The translations under genes were made by a program, and so were the position numbers. The notes under the pieces are model-generated. The model saw nothing but the letters and a program-made list of their open reading frames with translations. It searched no databases and was not told the DNA's origin. Positions 6,544 through 15,003 of a stretch of DNA of 64,000 nucleotides are shown piece after piece. The stretch is from a bacterium. Its GTDB lineage: Bacteria > Oederibacteriota > CAKKQC01. The number at the start of each line of letters is the position of its first letter. Position 1 is the first letter of the stretch. The stretch is from assembly GCA_919901855.1 (NCBI GenBank), contig CAKKQC010000021.1, positions 62,001-126,000 of the forward strand, written 5' to 3'.

Positions 6544-9117
6544 ATGGCTAGCCTTCAGGGTTCCGCCGGGAGGCGGAATCCCGGGCGACCCGCGCTTGCG
6601 TGGCTCGTCGTCATCTGGGCGGCGGTCGTCACCGTCTTCTGGGTGGCGAAGTATCACGAGGGTCCCGCGGTATGGGCCGACGGCTTCCGCCGGTTCTTCC
6701 TCCAGCGCCCGTGGTCCGGGGGCGCCCTCCTCCTGAACTGGGCGGTCCTGCTCTCGGCCGTCGCCGCCCTGCCCGGCCTGCTCGCCGTCCTCCGGTCATC
6801 GGGCGAGGCGGCCTGGCGGTGGTTGGGTCAGTCGAGGCGGACCCGGCGAGGATCCGGTCCCCGGACCGCCGGCGGATCCCGCCTGCTGGAGGCCCACATC
6901 CTCGGATTCGGTCTCGCGGGGTCCGCGGTCCTGGGCGCCGGGCTCTGCGGCCTCCTCGTGGCGCCACCCGCGCCCTGGAGCGTCCTTGGGCTCGCGGCCT
7001 GGGGGCTTGCGGATATCACCCGCCGGCCGCGCGCGTGGGGATGGTGGGCCGAGGCCGGGGCGTCCATGCGCGAGGCGGCGCGTGGCGTTAGCGCGCCCGT
7101 CCGCTGGTGCCTGGGCCTCGCGGCGCTCGTCACGGCGGCGCATGTCTTCGGCATCGAGACCGGGTGGGACGCCATGACCTACCACCTGCGTGTCCCCGAG
7201 ATGTACGGGATCCGGCACAAGGTCTTCGACGTCTGGCACTACCCGACGGGGATGTTCCCCGCGCTGGCCGAGATGCTCTTCACCGGCGCGCGACTCGCGG
7301 CGGGGGACATGCTCGTGCGGCTCCTGACCGCGGCGACCGCGCTCCTGGTCCTGGCCGCGACGCGACGCGTCGCCCATGAGCTTGGCGTGCCCGGCGGGTG
7401 GCCGGTGGCCGTGGTCGTAGCCTCGCCGCTCTTCCTGCTCCTGGCCACCCGCGCCTACGTGGACCTCTACGTCGTCCTGTTCGCCGCGGGGGGGTGGATG
7501 GGCTGGCTCGAGTGGCGTAGAGCGGGATCCTCCCGTGCGGCGGCGTTCTCCGGGCTCTGCACCGGCTGCGCGATGGCGTGCAAGTACTCGGCGGTCCTGC
7601 TGGCGGTCGCCGTGGTGGTGGCGGCGGCCGGCGACTTCGGGAGCCGGCGCCGGTCGCGCGGCGTCGGTTGGTGGCTCGGGCTCGCGGTCCTTCCGGTTCT
7701 GCCGTGGCTTGCCCGGAGCTGGGACCTTCGCGGCAATCCCGTCTACCCGCTCCTGAGCGGGCTGTGGGGGATGCCGGCCGCCCGGTCGGCCGATGTCACA
7801 CTCCCGTTCGAGGGCGTCCCTCCCGAGGGGGGCGTCCTGCCTCGCTCCCTGACCGAGCGGGCTCTTGCCCTGTTTTTCCATGACGGGCATTTCGACGGGC
7901 CGCTGGCGCCGGCCGTCGCCGCCCTCCTGCCACTGCTCCTCGTCACGAGGTTCCCCGCGGGTTCCGCGTCCGGCCTTCGCCGCGGGCTCGTCGCGTTCCT
8001 GCTTGGCTGGATCGTGCTCTGCCCGGACCTCCGGTTCATGGCTCCTGTCATCGTGCCCCTGTGCGTCCTCGCATCGGTCGCGCTGCGGGGCCTGGCCGCA
8101 CGGGGGAGGCCGGCGGCGGCCCTGCGGGTCGTCCTCGAGGCCGGGCTCGCATGCGCCGCGCTCTACGCGGCCGGCTACCAGTGGAGGACCGATGCACCGT
8201 TCGCGATGCCGCTCGGGTTCGAGACGCGGGAGGACAAGCTCGAGCTTGGCCTGCGGCCCGCCCCGTTCTTCGCCTACACCGCCCGCGCCGTGCAGGCGGT
8301 CGTGCCCGCAGATGGCCGGATCCTCGCCGTCTGCCTGGTCCATACCTACTACCTCGAGCGGGAGGCGCTCGCCGACGTCCACTACGGTACCGCGCACGTG
8401 ACCCGGATCGTGGCGGAAGGGCGAACGGAGGCCGGGATCGCGCGGCGCGTGCGCCAGCTCGGGATCGGATGGGTACTGGCGTCCGGGTCGGTCTGCGCCG
8501 AGTATGCGCACGTCCCGGGCTACTTCGACGCGCCGGCGACGGCGTGGGCTGCGTGGCGGGGGTTCCTCGCGACGCGCGCCGAGGCAGTCCGCCAGACCGA
8601 CGGTCTTGTCCTGTACCGGATAGGCCGCAGCCACGCCCCCCGGTTCCTCCCGTCGGCTCCGCCGCTCGACGTGCTCGCGTGCCTCTCTGCCCGGCGGGCG
8701 CTCGACCGGGGTGACGCGCGCTCGGCGCTCGCGTTGCTGCGCAGCGTTCCCGCATGGCTGGACGCGACGGGGACGCCGTGGATGCTCCGGGCGAAGGCGC
8801 ACCTCGTGCTCCGCGACGCGGATGCGGCGATTCCGGCGTACGCGGAGGCCGCCCGCCGGGGCGTGGACGACCCCGAGCTCCACCTCGGGCTCGCGCGCGC
8901 CCTCTACGCCACGGGCCGGGGGGGTGACGCGGCCCTACACGTCGCCCGGGCCTTCGCCATGCACCCCCGGTCGGCCTACGCCTCGGCGCTCATGGCGATC
9001 CTGCTCGCCGAGCGCGGGCGGCTGGATGACGCCCGCCGGCTCGCGCGCCGCGCCGCCGCGCTCGACCCCGCCGAGCCAGCCTATCCCCGGTTGTTGCGCG
9101 ACCTGGGGATTCCCTGA
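6544..9117 (+). CDS. GT-C-like polytopic membrane glycosyltransferase with C-terminal TPR
   Basis: This 857-residue inner-membrane protein has many hydrophobic helices over about residues 15-560, then a soluble part. The first periplasmic loop holds ETGWDAMTYHLRVPEMYG (about residue 205), with an acidic residue and a YHL motif as in GT-C enzymes, which use lipid-phosphate sugar donors. A conserved FDVWHYPTGMFPALAEM follows. After the membrane domain comes a segment with DVHYGTAHVTRIVAEGRTEAG and RQLGIGW, shared with the next gene. The tail (about 740-857) consists of TPR-like helices. Substrate and donor are unknown. It sits directly upstream of a paralogue (9125-11611), and a third copy lies at 38966. 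The GT-C assignment is inferred from topology and motif. Confidence 0.6.
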   Translation: MASLQGSAGRRNPGRPALAWLVVIWAAVVTVFWVAKYHEGPAVWADGFRRFFLQRPWSGGALLLNWAVLLSAVAALPGLLAVLRSSGEAAWRWLGQSRRTRRGSGPRTAGGSRLLEAHILGFGLAGSAVLGAGLCGLLVAPPAPWSVLGLAAWGLADITRRPRAWGWWAEAGASMREAARGVSAPVRWCLGLAALVTAAHVFGIETGWDAMTYHLRVPEMYGIRHKVFDVWHYPTGMFPALAEMLFTGARLAAGDMLVRLLTAATALLVLAATRRVAHELGVPGGWPVAVVVASPLFLLLATRAYVDLYVVLFAAGGWMGWLEWRRAGSSRAAAFSGLCTGCAMACKYSAVLLAVAVVVAAAGDFGSRRRSRGVGWWLGLAVLPVLPWLARSWDLRGNPVYPLLSGLWGMPAARSADVTLPFEGVPPEGGVLPRSLTERALALFFHDGHFDGPLAPAVAALLPLLLVTRFPAGSASGLRRGLVAFLLGWIVLCPDLRFMAPVIVPLCVLASVALRGLAARGRPAAALRVVLEAGLACAALYAAGYQWRTDAPFAMPLGFETREDKLELGLRPAPFFAYTARAVQAVVPADGRILAVCLVHTYYLEREALADVHYGTAHVTRIVAEGRTEAGIARRVRQLGIGWVLASGSVCAEYAHVPGYFDAPATAWAAWRGFLATRAEAVRQTDGLVLYRIGRSHAPRFLPSAPPLDVLACLSARRALDRGDARSALALLRSVPAWLDATGTPWMLRAKAHLVLRDADAAIPAYAEAARRGVDDPELHLGLARALYATGRGGDAALHVARAFAMHPRSAYASALMAILLAERGRLDDARRLARRAAALDPAEPAYPRLLRDLGIP

Positions 9118-9124
9118 TCTCCAC

Positions 9125-11611
9125 GTGACCCCCGCGTTCGCCCTGTCCCTCGCCGTCTGGAACGCGTGGGTGCTCGTCTGGTGGATAGGGCGGTTCCATC
9201 CCCGGCCCGCCGCCCTGCTGGATGCTGCCCCGGCGAACCTGCCGTGGCGCGATTTCTCCGCGGCCGTGCTGGCCGCGAATTGGGGCGCGTTCCTCGTCGC
9301 CGCCCTCGTGGCCGCCGGCGGCCTCGCGGTCGCTCTACGCCTCGGTGCGCGCACGGCGGGGTGGTGCCGGTGGCGCGACCGCGGCGAGGGTGCCCCCGTC
9401 GCGCTCGGGCTGGGGGCCGGGATCGCGGGAACCGCGATACTCGGCGCGGGGCTCGCGGGCCTCCTTGTCGCGCCGCCCCGCTGGCTCTCGTGCCTCCTCC
9501 TGGGGGCGGTGGCCGCCGTCGACGCCCCGAGGCTGTGCCGCGGCGCCGCTTCGGCGGGACGCGCACTCCGCCGGGACGCGTGGACGCCGCTCTCTCCCGT
9601 CCTGCGGGCGGTGGCCGTTTTCGCGGGGCTCGTCGTCGTCCTCAACCTCTTCAACCTCGAGCTGGGGTGGGACGCGCTGACGTACCATCTTCGCCTCCCG
9701 TCGTTCTATCTCCTCCGGCACCGTGTCTTCGATGTCTGGCATCACTACTGCGCGTCGTTTCCGGCCCTGGTCGAGATGCTCTGGGCCTTGGGGCTGGCCG
9801 CCGGCGGCGAGTCCGCCGTCCGGTTCCTGAACTTCTCGGCGGGCCTCGCGTGGCTGCTCGCCGCAGGCGCGCTCGCGCGCCGGGCGGGCGCCCCGGCGTG
9901 GATCGCGGTGCTCCTCTGTGCCGCGTCGCCGACCTTCCTGAACCTGACGACGCGGGCGTATATCGATCTCGTTTTCGCGCTGTTCGCGACGCTCTCCCTG
10001 CTCGCGCTCGTCCGGTGGCACGAGACCGGCTCACGGCCCGCCCTCGTCGTGAGCGGATTCCTCGCGGGATGCGCGATGGGGGCCAAGTACGTGGGAGTGC
10101 TGGTCGTGGCCGGGGCGCTGGCGGCGGCGTGGCGAGGCCGTTGCGGTCCCCGGGCGGCGGCCGGCTGGGCCGTCGCGGCCGCGCTGCCGCTGGCCCCCTG
10201 GCTCGCGAAGAACTGGCTGTTCACGGCCAACCCGGTCCAGCCGTTTCTCGGGGGGTGGTTCGGCACCACGACGGCGTGGTCGGGGCAGATGCTGCCCGGG
10301 TTCGAGGGCGCCCGGTGGTCGACGGCTCTCGCCGCCGGCCTGCCCGAGCGATGCGAGGCCCTCCTCGCGAACTTCGGATCGATCAACGGCCCCCTGGTGC
10401 CGCTCGTGGCCGGCCTTGCCCCGCTCCTCGCGATCCCGGGCGGAACGACGGGCCGCGGTATAGTTCGCCGCGCGGCGCTCGGGTACCTGGCCGGCTGGTT
10501 CGTGCTCTGTCCCGACGCCCGGTTCTTCCTGCCCGCGCTTCCGTGGCTGGGCGTTGCGGTGGCGGGCCCGGCGGCGGAGTGGCTGGCGGGAAGGCGTGCC
10601 CTGCACGCCCTCGCGCGTGTCGGGTTCGAGGCCGCGCTCGCCGCCGGTTTCCTCTACGCGGCGGCGATCCAGTGGGAGTTCTACACGCCCGCCACGATCC
10701 CGCTGGGCCTCGCCTCGCCGGCCGCGACTCTGCGGCGGGTGCTCGCGCCGCCGCCGTACTCGGCGTACGCGGTCGAGGCGTTGAACGAGCGGACGGGGGT
10801 CGCAGACCGGGTGCTCTGGCTCTGCCACTTCAACACCTACTACGCCCGGCGCGAGTGCGTCGCGGACTTCCACTTCGGGGTCGCACACGTGACCCGGATC
10901 CTGCGCGAGGGGCGGACGGCCGAGGGTCAGGCGAAGCGCCTGCGCCAGCTGGGGATCTCGTGGCTGCTCTCCACGGGCACGGGCGCGGTGCAGTACGCGG
11001 ACATCCCGGGGTTCTTCGACGCGCCCGCCACCGCGTGGCGGGAATGGAGGCGCCTGTTCGCGGAGCGGACCGAGGCGGTGTGGCAGACGCACGAGTACAC
11101 GCTCTACCGGGTCACGGCGCGGCACGCCCCCCGGCCGCTTCCCGCCCTTCCCGTCTACGAGGCGCTCGCCCTGCGGGCCGCGGACGCCGCGCTCTACGCT
11201 GGTCACCCGGCGGAAGCGCTCGCGGTCTACGCGTCGCCGCCCTTGGCTCTGCGCGGCGTGGGGTCCGTCGCCGCGCGCGAGGGCGAGGCGCTCGCGCTCC
11301 TGGGGCGGTTTCCCCAGGCCCTGGGCGCGTACGGACGGGCGCTGGCCGCCGGGTCCGACACCCCGCGGCTGCGGGCCGACATCGCGCTCGTGCTCCTGCG
11401 CATGGGCAAGCCCGCGATCGCGCTGGCGTACGCCGAGGAGGCCTGGCGCCAGGACCCCCGGTCGGCCCAGACGGCCGCCGCGCTCGCGGGCGTCACGGCG
11501 ACCCTCGGCCGGCTCCCCGAGGCCAGGGAATGGGTCGCGCTCGCGCAGCGCCTGGCGCCGGGCACCCGGGCTTACGACGATCTCGCCGTCCAGATCGGGC
11601 GGATACAATGA
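9125..11611 (+). CDS. GT-C-like membrane glycosyltransferase with TPR tail (tandem paralogue)
   Basis: This 828-residue protein is a tandem paralogue of the gene before it. The order of motifs is the same: ELGWDALTYHLRLPSFYLL, then FDVWHHYCASFPALVEM, the GFLAGCAMGAKYVG helix start, a soluble region with DFHFGVAHVTRILREGRTAEG and RQLGISW, and a C-terminal TPR-like region (ALAVYASPP..LGRFPQALGAYGRAL..). I start at GTG 9125, 7 bases after the previous stop, where the hydrophobic N-terminus begins; the frame stays open upstream but overlaps the previous gene. The pair probably arose by duplication and then diverged, so donor or acceptor specificity may differ. No clear nucleotide-sugar-binding domain is present, consistent with a polyprenyl-linked donor. 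Confidence 0.6.
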   Translation: MTPAFALSLAVWNAWVLVWWIGRFHPRPAALLDAAPANLPWRDFSAAVLAANWGAFLVAALVAAGGLAVALRLGARTAGWCRWRDRGEGAPVALGLGAGIAGTAILGAGLAGLLVAPPRWLSCLLLGAVAAVDAPRLCRGAASAGRALRRDAWTPLSPVLRAVAVFAGLVVVLNLFNLELGWDALTYHLRLPSFYLLRHRVFDVWHHYCASFPALVEMLWALGLAAGGESAVRFLNFSAGLAWLLAAGALARRAGAPAWIAVLLCAASPTFLNLTTRAYIDLVFALFATLSLLALVRWHETGSRPALVVSGFLAGCAMGAKYVGVLVVAGALAAAWRGRCGPRAAAGWAVAAALPLAPWLAKNWLFTANPVQPFLGGWFGTTTAWSGQMLPGFEGARWSTALAAGLPERCEALLANFGSINGPLVPLVAGLAPLLAIPGGTTGRGIVRRAALGYLAGWFVLCPDARFFLPALPWLGVAVAGPAAEWLAGRRALHALARVGFEAALAAGFLYAAAIQWEFYTPATIPLGLASPAATLRRVLAPPPYSAYAVEALNERTGVADRVLWLCHFNTYYARRECVADFHFGVAHVTRILREGRTAEGQAKRLRQLGISWLLSTGTGAVQYADIPGFFDAPATAWREWRRLFAERTEAVWQTHEYTLYRVTARHAPRPLPALPVYEALALRAADAALYAGHPAEALAVYASPPLALRGVGSVAAREGEALALLGRFPQALGAYGRALAAGSDTPRLRADIALVLLRMGKPAIALAYAEEAWRQDPRSAQTAAALAGVTATLGRLPEAREWVALAQRLAPGTRAYDDLAVQIGRIQ
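11604..11609 (+). promoter_or_regulatory. Candidate -10 element (TACAAT), near-leaderless start
   Basis: TACAAT lies 6 bases upstream of the GTG at 11616 and overlaps the stop of the preceding gene. No Shine-Dalgarno sequence is present. The spacing would put the transcription start at the start codon. I see no good -35 hexamer. Confidence 0.4.
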
Positions 11612-11615
11612 CATC

Positions 11616-12776
11616 GTGACGGAATCTCCGAGGCCGATCAGGGAACAATTCCTCAGGCTGGCCGCGCGGCGGGGCGCGGGGCCGTTCCACCGGACCGGGT
11701 ACTATCACTTCCTCGGCCAGGGGGACTTCCAAGTCGGGCAGCCCCTGAGCCTCTGGACGCTCGCCCAGTGGGAAGCGTGGTTCGACCGGCTCAAGCTCTA
11801 CGGCCACTCGCAGGTCTGGCTCCTCGTCAACGGGTACACGCTCGCGTACCGGAGCCGCGAGTACCCGGAGTTCCGCGACCCCCGGGCGAGCGCGGCGCGG
11901 GAGCCCGGGTTCCTGAACACGCTCGTCGCCGCGGGGCATGCCCGGGGGCTGTCCATGTACGCCGTGTTCACGACCGACGGCCACGCGGCCGGGATGGTCG
12001 CGCGCCACCCGGAGCTGGCCGCCGTGGACCGGGAGGGGAAGCGGGCGGCCGACGATCTCCTGTGCCTCGAGGAGCCGGTGGTTCAGCGTTACCTGACGAC
12101 CGTGTTCGAGGAGGTGATCGCCGAGACGCCGGCGTGGGACGGCGTCGTCTTCCATCCCACCGAGAGTTCGCCGGTCAGGTTCAACGGCGCGACGCGCGCG
12201 GCGTTCCGCGCCGAGACGGGACGGGAGCTCCGCGACGAGCCGGACGACGCCGTTCTTGGCTGGTGCAACCGGCGGTTCGCGGTGCAGATGCGGGAATGGA
12301 TCGGGTGGTGGCAGGCCAGGATCGCGCGTCTCGATTGCGTGATGTTCAACTGCTGGTGGATCGACGCCCACCTCGACGCGTACCGGACCGTTCTGCCTGC
12401 GGCGGCGCGGGTCTGCGTCCGGGACCGAGACTACCGGTGTCCGGATTGGCGCAAGCGGCCCCTGACCGGGTGGGTCCGCGCATTCGGCGCCGCGCGCATC
12501 GTCTTCATGCCGAGTTCGGGCGGCTACCCCGAACTCGGCCGGCCGCCGGCGGAGGAGCCGCTCGCCGGGTACGACCGGCTGCTGACGCTCGCCGCGCACC
12601 TCAAGGTGCGCGAGGTCGTGTCGTTCGCCGGCTGGGGGGCGGGAAACGACGAGGAACAGCGGCTGGATCTGGGCCTGCTCAAGGGCTGTTCGGCGGCGCT
12701 GGCGCCTTCGTCGGAAAGCCTGCTGGACTCCCTCGACGCGGACTGGACGGGGACGCGGGCCGAGCTCTTGCGGTAG
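11616..12776 (+). CDS. Glycoside-hydrolase-like TIM-barrel protein, function unknown
   Basis: The 386-residue product has no signal peptide or membrane helix. It looks like a TIM-barrel glycosidase-type protein. Tryptophan- and tyrosine-rich segments alternate with strands ending in acidic or polar residues: TGYYHFLGQGDF, the WLLVNGYTLAYRSREYPEF strand, LSMYAVFTTDGHAAGM, DGVVFHPTESSP (about residue 170, where the Glu sits at a strand end), CVMFNCWWIDAH and VVSFAGWGAGND. The segment around 60-100 resembles putative glycosyl-hydrolase families that act as alpha-galactosidase- or fucosidase-like enzymes, but I cannot name a family. It follows two membrane glycosyltransferase-like genes and could trim or remodel their product. 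It is unlike its downstream neighbour ilvN. Confidence 0.45.
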   Translation: MTESPRPIREQFLRLAARRGAGPFHRTGYYHFLGQGDFQVGQPLSLWTLAQWEAWFDRLKLYGHSQVWLLVNGYTLAYRSREYPEFRDPRASAAREPGFLNTLVAAGHARGLSMYAVFTTDGHAAGMVARHPELAAVDREGKRAADDLLCLEEPVVQRYLTTVFEEVIAETPAWDGVVFHPTESSPVRFNGATRAAFRAETGRELRDEPDDAVLGWCNRRFAVQMREWIGWWQARIARLDCVMFNCWWIDAHLDAYRTVLPAAARVCVRDRDYRCPDWRKRPLTGWVRAFGAARIVFMPSSGGYPELGRPPAEEPLAGYDRLLTLAAHLKVREVVSFAGWGAGNDEEQRLDLGLLKGCSAALAPSSESLLDSLDADWTGTRAELLR

Positions 12777-12779
12777 AAT
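12774..12779 (+). promoter_or_regulatory. Candidate -10 element (TAGAAT) for ilvN
   Basis: TAGAAT overlaps the stop codon of the preceding gene and ends 8 bases before the ilvN ATG. No Shine-Dalgarno sequence precedes that ATG. This suggests a leaderless or near-leaderless ilvNC message. No convincing -35 box is visible. Confidence 0.4.
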
Positions 12780-12787
12780 CAGGGACC

Positions 12788-13282
12788 ATGCGCCACACGA
12801 TTTCGGTTCTTGTCGAGAACAAGCCCGGCGTCCTGGCCCGCGTCTCGGGGCTTTTCGCCTCCCGCGGGTTCAACATCGAGAGCCTCGCCGTCGGGGAGAC
12901 CGAGGATCCGACGGTGTCGCGGATGACGATCGTGTCCTCCGGGGAGGACGCGACCATCGAGCAGATCGCGAAGCAGCTCAACAAGCTCGTGGACGTGATC
13001 AAGGTCAACGACCTGACGGCCGAGCGTTTCGTCGAGCGGGAGCTCTTCCTCGTGCGGGTGGCCGCCGAGGGGCACGCGCGCGCGGAGCTCATCCAGCTCG
13101 TGGACGTGTTCCGCGCCAAGATCGTGGACGTGGCCGCGAAGTCCGTCACCGTCGAGCTGACGGGGGCCACGGAGAAGATCGAGGCGTTCGTGGATCTCAT
13201 GAGGCAGTTCGGCATCAAGGAAATGGTTCGCACAGGCAAAGTCGCGCTCATCAGGGCGCCCAGAGAGGGGAAATCGCAATGA
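12788..13282 (+). CDS. ilvN: Acetolactate synthase small (regulatory) subunit
   Basis: IlvN/IlvH is the valine-sensing regulatory subunit of acetolactate synthase, the first common enzyme of valine, leucine and isoleucine synthesis. The N-terminal ACT domain is clear: HTISVLVENKPGVLARVSGL, then FASRGFNIESLAVGETEDP. A second ACT-like domain begins at about residue 80 (RELFLVRVAAEGHARAELIQ) and contains DVAAKSVTVELTG. Length is 164 residues, the normal IlvH size. The catalytic subunit IlvB is not next to it, which is unusual, because ilvBN is normally contiguous. It overlaps ilvC by four bases (ATGA), so the two are coupled. Confidence 0.95.
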   Translation: MRHTISVLVENKPGVLARVSGLFASRGFNIESLAVGETEDPTVSRMTIVSSGEDATIEQIAKQLNKLVDVIKVNDLTAERFVERELFLVRVAAEGHARAELIQLVDVFRAKIVDVAAKSVTVELTGATEKIEAFVDLMRQFGIKEMVRTGKVALIRAPREGKSQ

Positions 13283-14325
13283 AGACGATCAGGATCGGCC
13301 GGACCGTGGAGAAGGTGGTGGAGCGGAGGGACTATCCGCTCGCGAAGGTCCGGAAGATACTCAAGAACGAGACGATCGCGGTGCTCGGGTACGGCGTGCA
13401 GGGGCGCGGCCAGTCGCTCAACATGCGCGACAACGGCCTCAAGGTCATCATCGGCGAGGCGTGGAAGCCGAGCTGGAAGCGCGCGGTCTCCGAGGGCTGG
13501 AAGCCGGGCAAGTCCCTCTTCACGATCGAAGAGGCGGCGCGGCGCGGGACGATCCTCATGTACCTGCTCTCGGATTCCGGGCAGAAGGCCATGTGGCCCC
13601 GGATCAAGCCGCACCTCAAGCCGGGCGGGGCGTTGTACTTCTCGCACGGATTCTCGATCGTGTTTCGCGATCAGACAGGCGTGGTGCCGCCGCCGTACGT
13701 GGACGTGATCATGGTGGCCCCGAAGGGGTCGGGCACGACCGTGCGCCGGCTCTTCGAGGAGGGACGGGGCATCAACGCGTCGATCGCCGTGTTCCAGGAC
13801 GCGACGGGGAAGGCGCGCGAGCGGACGCAGGCGATCGGCATCTCGATCGGGTCCGGGCACCTGTTCAACACGACGTTCGACCAGGAGGTCGTGTCGGACC
13901 TGACCGGCGAGCGCGGCGTGCTCATGGGCGCGATCTACGGGCTCTGGCTGGCCCAGTACGAGACCCTGCGCCGCCACGGCCACACGCCGCTCGAGGCGTT
14001 CAACGAGACCGTCGAGGAGGCGACCCAGAGCCTCTACCCGCTCATCGGGGAGAACGGCATGGACTGGATGTACGCGAACTGCTCGGCGACCGCCCAACGG
14101 GGAGCCCTCGACTGGTTCCCGAAGTTCCGGGCCGCGACCCGGCCCGTGTTCGAGAAGCTCTACCGGTCGGTGGAAACCGGCAAGGAGACCGCGCGCGTCC
14201 TCAAGGAAGGCGCCAAGTCGAACTACCGCACCCAGCTCGAGCGCGAGCTCAAGGTGATCCGGGAGTCCGAGATGTGGCGCGCGGGCGCCATCGTCAGGAA
14301 CCTGCGTCCCGAGCGGGCGAGGTAA
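13279..14325 (+). CDS. ilvC: Ketol-acid reductoisomerase
   Basis: KARI converts acetolactate or acetohydroxybutyrate to the dihydroxy acid using NAD(P)H and Mg2+. The Rossmann signature is at residues 35-53 (VLGYGVQGRGQSLNMRDNG), which has a slightly unusual GRG where most have GHA. HGFSIVF supplies the conserved active-site His. The C-terminal knot domain has FDQEVVSDLTGERGVLMGAI with the Mg-binding Asp/Glu, and the C-terminal Glu ligand is in the EATQSLYPLIGENG region. At 348 residues with a single knotted domain it looks like a class I enzyme of a divergent branch. It is coupled to ilvN; the psd and pssA genes follow. Confidence 0.93.
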   Translation: MKTIRIGRTVEKVVERRDYPLAKVRKILKNETIAVLGYGVQGRGQSLNMRDNGLKVIIGEAWKPSWKRAVSEGWKPGKSLFTIEEAARRGTILMYLLSDSGQKAMWPRIKPHLKPGGALYFSHGFSIVFRDQTGVVPPPYVDVIMVAPKGSGTTVRRLFEEGRGINASIAVFQDATGKARERTQAIGISIGSGHLFNTTFDQEVVSDLTGERGVLMGAIYGLWLAQYETLRRHGHTPLEAFNETVEEATQSLYPLIGENGMDWMYANCSATAQRGALDWFPKFRAATRPVFEKLYRSVETGKETARVLKEGAKSNYRTQLERELKVIRESEMWRAGAIVRNLRPERAR

Positions 14326-14350
14326 CCGCAGAGCCGTACCGGAGCGGGTT

Positions 14351-14977
14351 GTGGGCCTGGCCCGGGCGTCGTTCCAGTACCTGGCGGTGGCCCTCGCGGC
14401 CTCCGTCCTGGCGGGGGTCGTGTGGCGGTGGACGGGTCATCCCGCCGCCGCCGCGGCCCTGGGATTCGCGCTCCTCGTCACCGCCGCGATCGCGTGGTTC
14501 TTCCGGGACCCCGAGCGCGCGATCCGGCGGGACCCGAACCTGGTGCTGTGCCCGGCCGACGGCGTCGTCATGGCCCTTCACAGAGAAGGGCCCACGCAGA
14601 CGATCGAGATCTTCATGGCCGTCTACAACGTCCACGTCCAGCGCGTGCCCATGGACGGCAGGGTGGTGAGCCGCACCTACACGAAGGGAACGTATCTCGT
14701 CGCGTCCGACCCGGTCGCGGGGACGCGGAACACCCGGTGCGCGACGGAGCTAGCGACGAAGCGGGGGAGGATCGGGATCCTCCAGGTGTCGGGCGCGATC
14801 GCGCGCAAGGTCGAGTGCTGGATCGCGCCGGGGCAGACGGTGACCCAGGGCGGACGGATGGGGATAATTCACTTCGGGTCGCAGGTGCGGCTGCGCCTGC
14901 CCCGCGCCGCGAAACTGCTCGTGCGGCCCGGCCAGCGGGTCACCGCCGGCGTCACGGTGGTTGCCAAATGGCGGTAG
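14351..14977 (+). CDS. psd: Phosphatidylserine decarboxylase, short pyruvoyl-type
   Basis: Psd decarboxylates phosphatidylserine to phosphatidylethanolamine at the inner membrane. The 208-residue protein is of the short bacterial/archaeal type. Two hydrophobic N-terminal helices are followed by WFFRDPERAI, VLCPADGVV, the FMAVYNVHVQRVPMDG motif and QVSGAIARKVECW. The C-terminal GIIHFGSQVRLRLP holds the GS pair at which the proenzyme self-cleaves to form the pyruvoyl group on serine. The start is GTG 14351; no strong Shine-Dalgarno sequence is visible. The next gene is pssA, which makes its substrate, so the pair forms a phosphatidylethanolamine module. Confidence 0.93.
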   Translation: MGLARASFQYLAVALAASVLAGVVWRWTGHPAAAAALGFALLVTAAIAWFFRDPERAIRRDPNLVLCPADGVVMALHREGPTQTIEIFMAVYNVHVQRVPMDGRVVSRTYTKGTYLVASDPVAGTRNTRCATELATKRGRIGILQVSGAIARKVECWIAPGQTVTQGGRMGIIHFGSQVRLRLPRAAKLLVRPGQRVTAGVTVVAKWR

Positions 14978-15003
14978 CTGGTCTAATCTAGAAGCCAAGA
15001 GCC

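Noticed and set aside
6796-8883. Long open frame on the minus strand opposite the first GT-C-like gene
   Set aside because: It is opposite a protein with clear membrane topology and motifs. Its translation is Arg/Pro/Ala-rich low complexity with no domain. Such frames are expected in very GC-rich DNA.
12089-12349. Minus-strand frame within the glycosidase-like gene
   Set aside because: There is no start context, domain or operon support, and it lies wholly inside a well-supported plus-strand gene.
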